From the NCBI RefSeq assembly GCF_024362695.1, contig NC_065424.1, forward strand, positions 7,690,786-7,754,785: 64,000 nt of DNA, given 5' to 3'. The first letter of the stretch is position 1, and each line of letters begins with the position of its first letter. The notes beneath the pieces were generated by a model. The model had not been told where the DNA came from, did not search any database, and worked only from the letters and a program-made list of their open reading frames with translations. Positions 63,481 through 64,000 of the stretch are shown here, piece by piece. The DNA is from Pectinophora gossypiella (lineage: Eukaryota; Arthropoda; Insecta; Lepidoptera; Gelechiidae). A program made the position numbers and the translations under genes.

Positions 63481-64000
63481 TACAGGGTGTTAGTGACACC
63501 GTAACGAATACTGAGGCGGATGAATAGAATAGAATAGAATAGAATAGAATAGAATAGAATAGAATAGAATAGAATAGAATAGAATAGAATAGAATAGAAT
63601 AGAATAGAATAGAACAGAACAGAACAGAACAGAACAGAACAGAACAGAACAGAACAGAACAGAACAGAACAGAACAGAACAGAACAGAACAGAACAGAAC
63701 AGAACAGAACAGAACAGAACAGAACAGAACAGAACAGAACAGAACAGAACAGAACAGAACAGAACAGAACAGAACAGAACAGAACAGAACAGAACAGAAC
63801 AGAACAGAACAGAACAGAACAGAACAGAACAGAACAGAACAGAACAGAACAGAACAGAACAGAACAGAACAGAACAGAATAGAATAGAATAGAATAGAAT
63901 CTTTCAAAAGAATAGAATCTTTCTTTTTTCTTTTTTTTTCTTGTTGGATGATTCAGTAGGAGTTGATATCAACTGGAATTTCCTGTCGGAAAATTCATGA
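63481..64000 (+). repeat. MITE-P copy split by a microsatellite, runs off the window
   Basis: The left end (63481-63522) is cut after GAGGCGGATGAATAG; sequence like the arm resumes at about 63946 (GATGATTCAGTAGGAGTTGA). The element is not complete at the window edge. Confidence 0.75.
63523..63920 (+). repeat. Pentanucleotide microsatellite (AGAAT)n-(AGAAC)n-(AGAAT)n
   Basis: About 18 units of AGAAT, then more than 50 units of AGAAC, then four or five AGAAT, followed by an imperfect tail. The block order suggests that one T-to-C change spread by unit expansion. The long minus-strand frame across it (LFCSV repeated) is an artefact. Confidence 0.97.

Noticed and set aside
63458..63907. 149-residue minus-strand open frame of repeated LFCSV
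   Set aside because: Pure translation of the AGAAC/AGAAT microsatellite; a pentamer repeat stays open in any frame that lacks a stop.
1..64000. CRISPR arrays, operons, riboswitches, phage or plasmid features
   Set aside because: Sequence is eukaryotic; repeats are transposon-derived or microsatellites without spacer structure.

Overview
ORGANISM. This is eukaryotic, insect nuclear DNA, most likely from a moth or butterfly. The grounds are a split gene with GT-AG introns, many tRNA-derived SINEs, palindromic MITEs, 3' ends of several LINE families, a Ty3/gypsy element, a jockey-type ORF1 and a Tc1-like transposon. Lepidoptera is an inference from the style of the repeats. Nothing bacterial (operons, ribosome binding sites, CRISPR) is present. 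LAYOUT. (1) Positions 1-29174 carry no host gene I can support. They are a mosaic of SINE-A, SINE-B and SINE-C, MITEs (P, T, H, K and single-copy types), 3'-truncated LINE remnants and AT-rich filler. (2) Positions 29175-34562 are one nested insertion. A Ty3/gypsy-type LTR retrotransposon on the minus strand has 359-bp LTRs, a GTAA target duplication, a gag-protease ORF and an RNase H remnant, but no reverse transcriptase or integrase. Its downstream LTR is split by a 2348-bp GC-rich element that encodes only a jockey-type ORF1 and is flanked by a 10-bp duplication. (3) Positions 35821-59304 hold the one host gene, on the minus strand. I rebuilt 24 coding exons whose intron phases all agree. 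They encode about 1,555 residues of a secreted-type protein with 14 sushi (CCP) domains, one Ig-like domain between CCP10 and CCP11, a roughly 400-residue charged linker with basic cleavage-like sites between CCP5 and CCP6, and a basic C-terminal tail. The 5' end (signal peptide and further domains) lies beyond exon 1, probably outside the window. The Ig-plus-CCP make-up points to the insect Hikaru genki/Hasp group of synaptic-cleft matrix proteins; which member it is cannot be settled here. Its introns hold further SINEs and MITEs and a 1632-bp Tc1-like element with a broken transposase, itself inserted in an older MITE. (4) Positions 59305-64000 are intron or upstream DNA with an AT-rich stretch, a SINE-B, LINE remnants, and a roughly 380-bp pentanucleotide microsatellite grown inside a palindromic MITE at the right edge. 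HOW IT FITS TOGETHER. The host gene is the only functional unit visible. Everything else is mobile DNA, and its nesting gives relative ages: ORF1-only element after LTR element; Tc1-like element after MITE-K; LINE copy after Rep-E; microsatellite after MITE-P. Family names such as SINE-A or MITE-P are local labels for this report. All exon boundaries are read from splice consensus and phase, not from transcripts.
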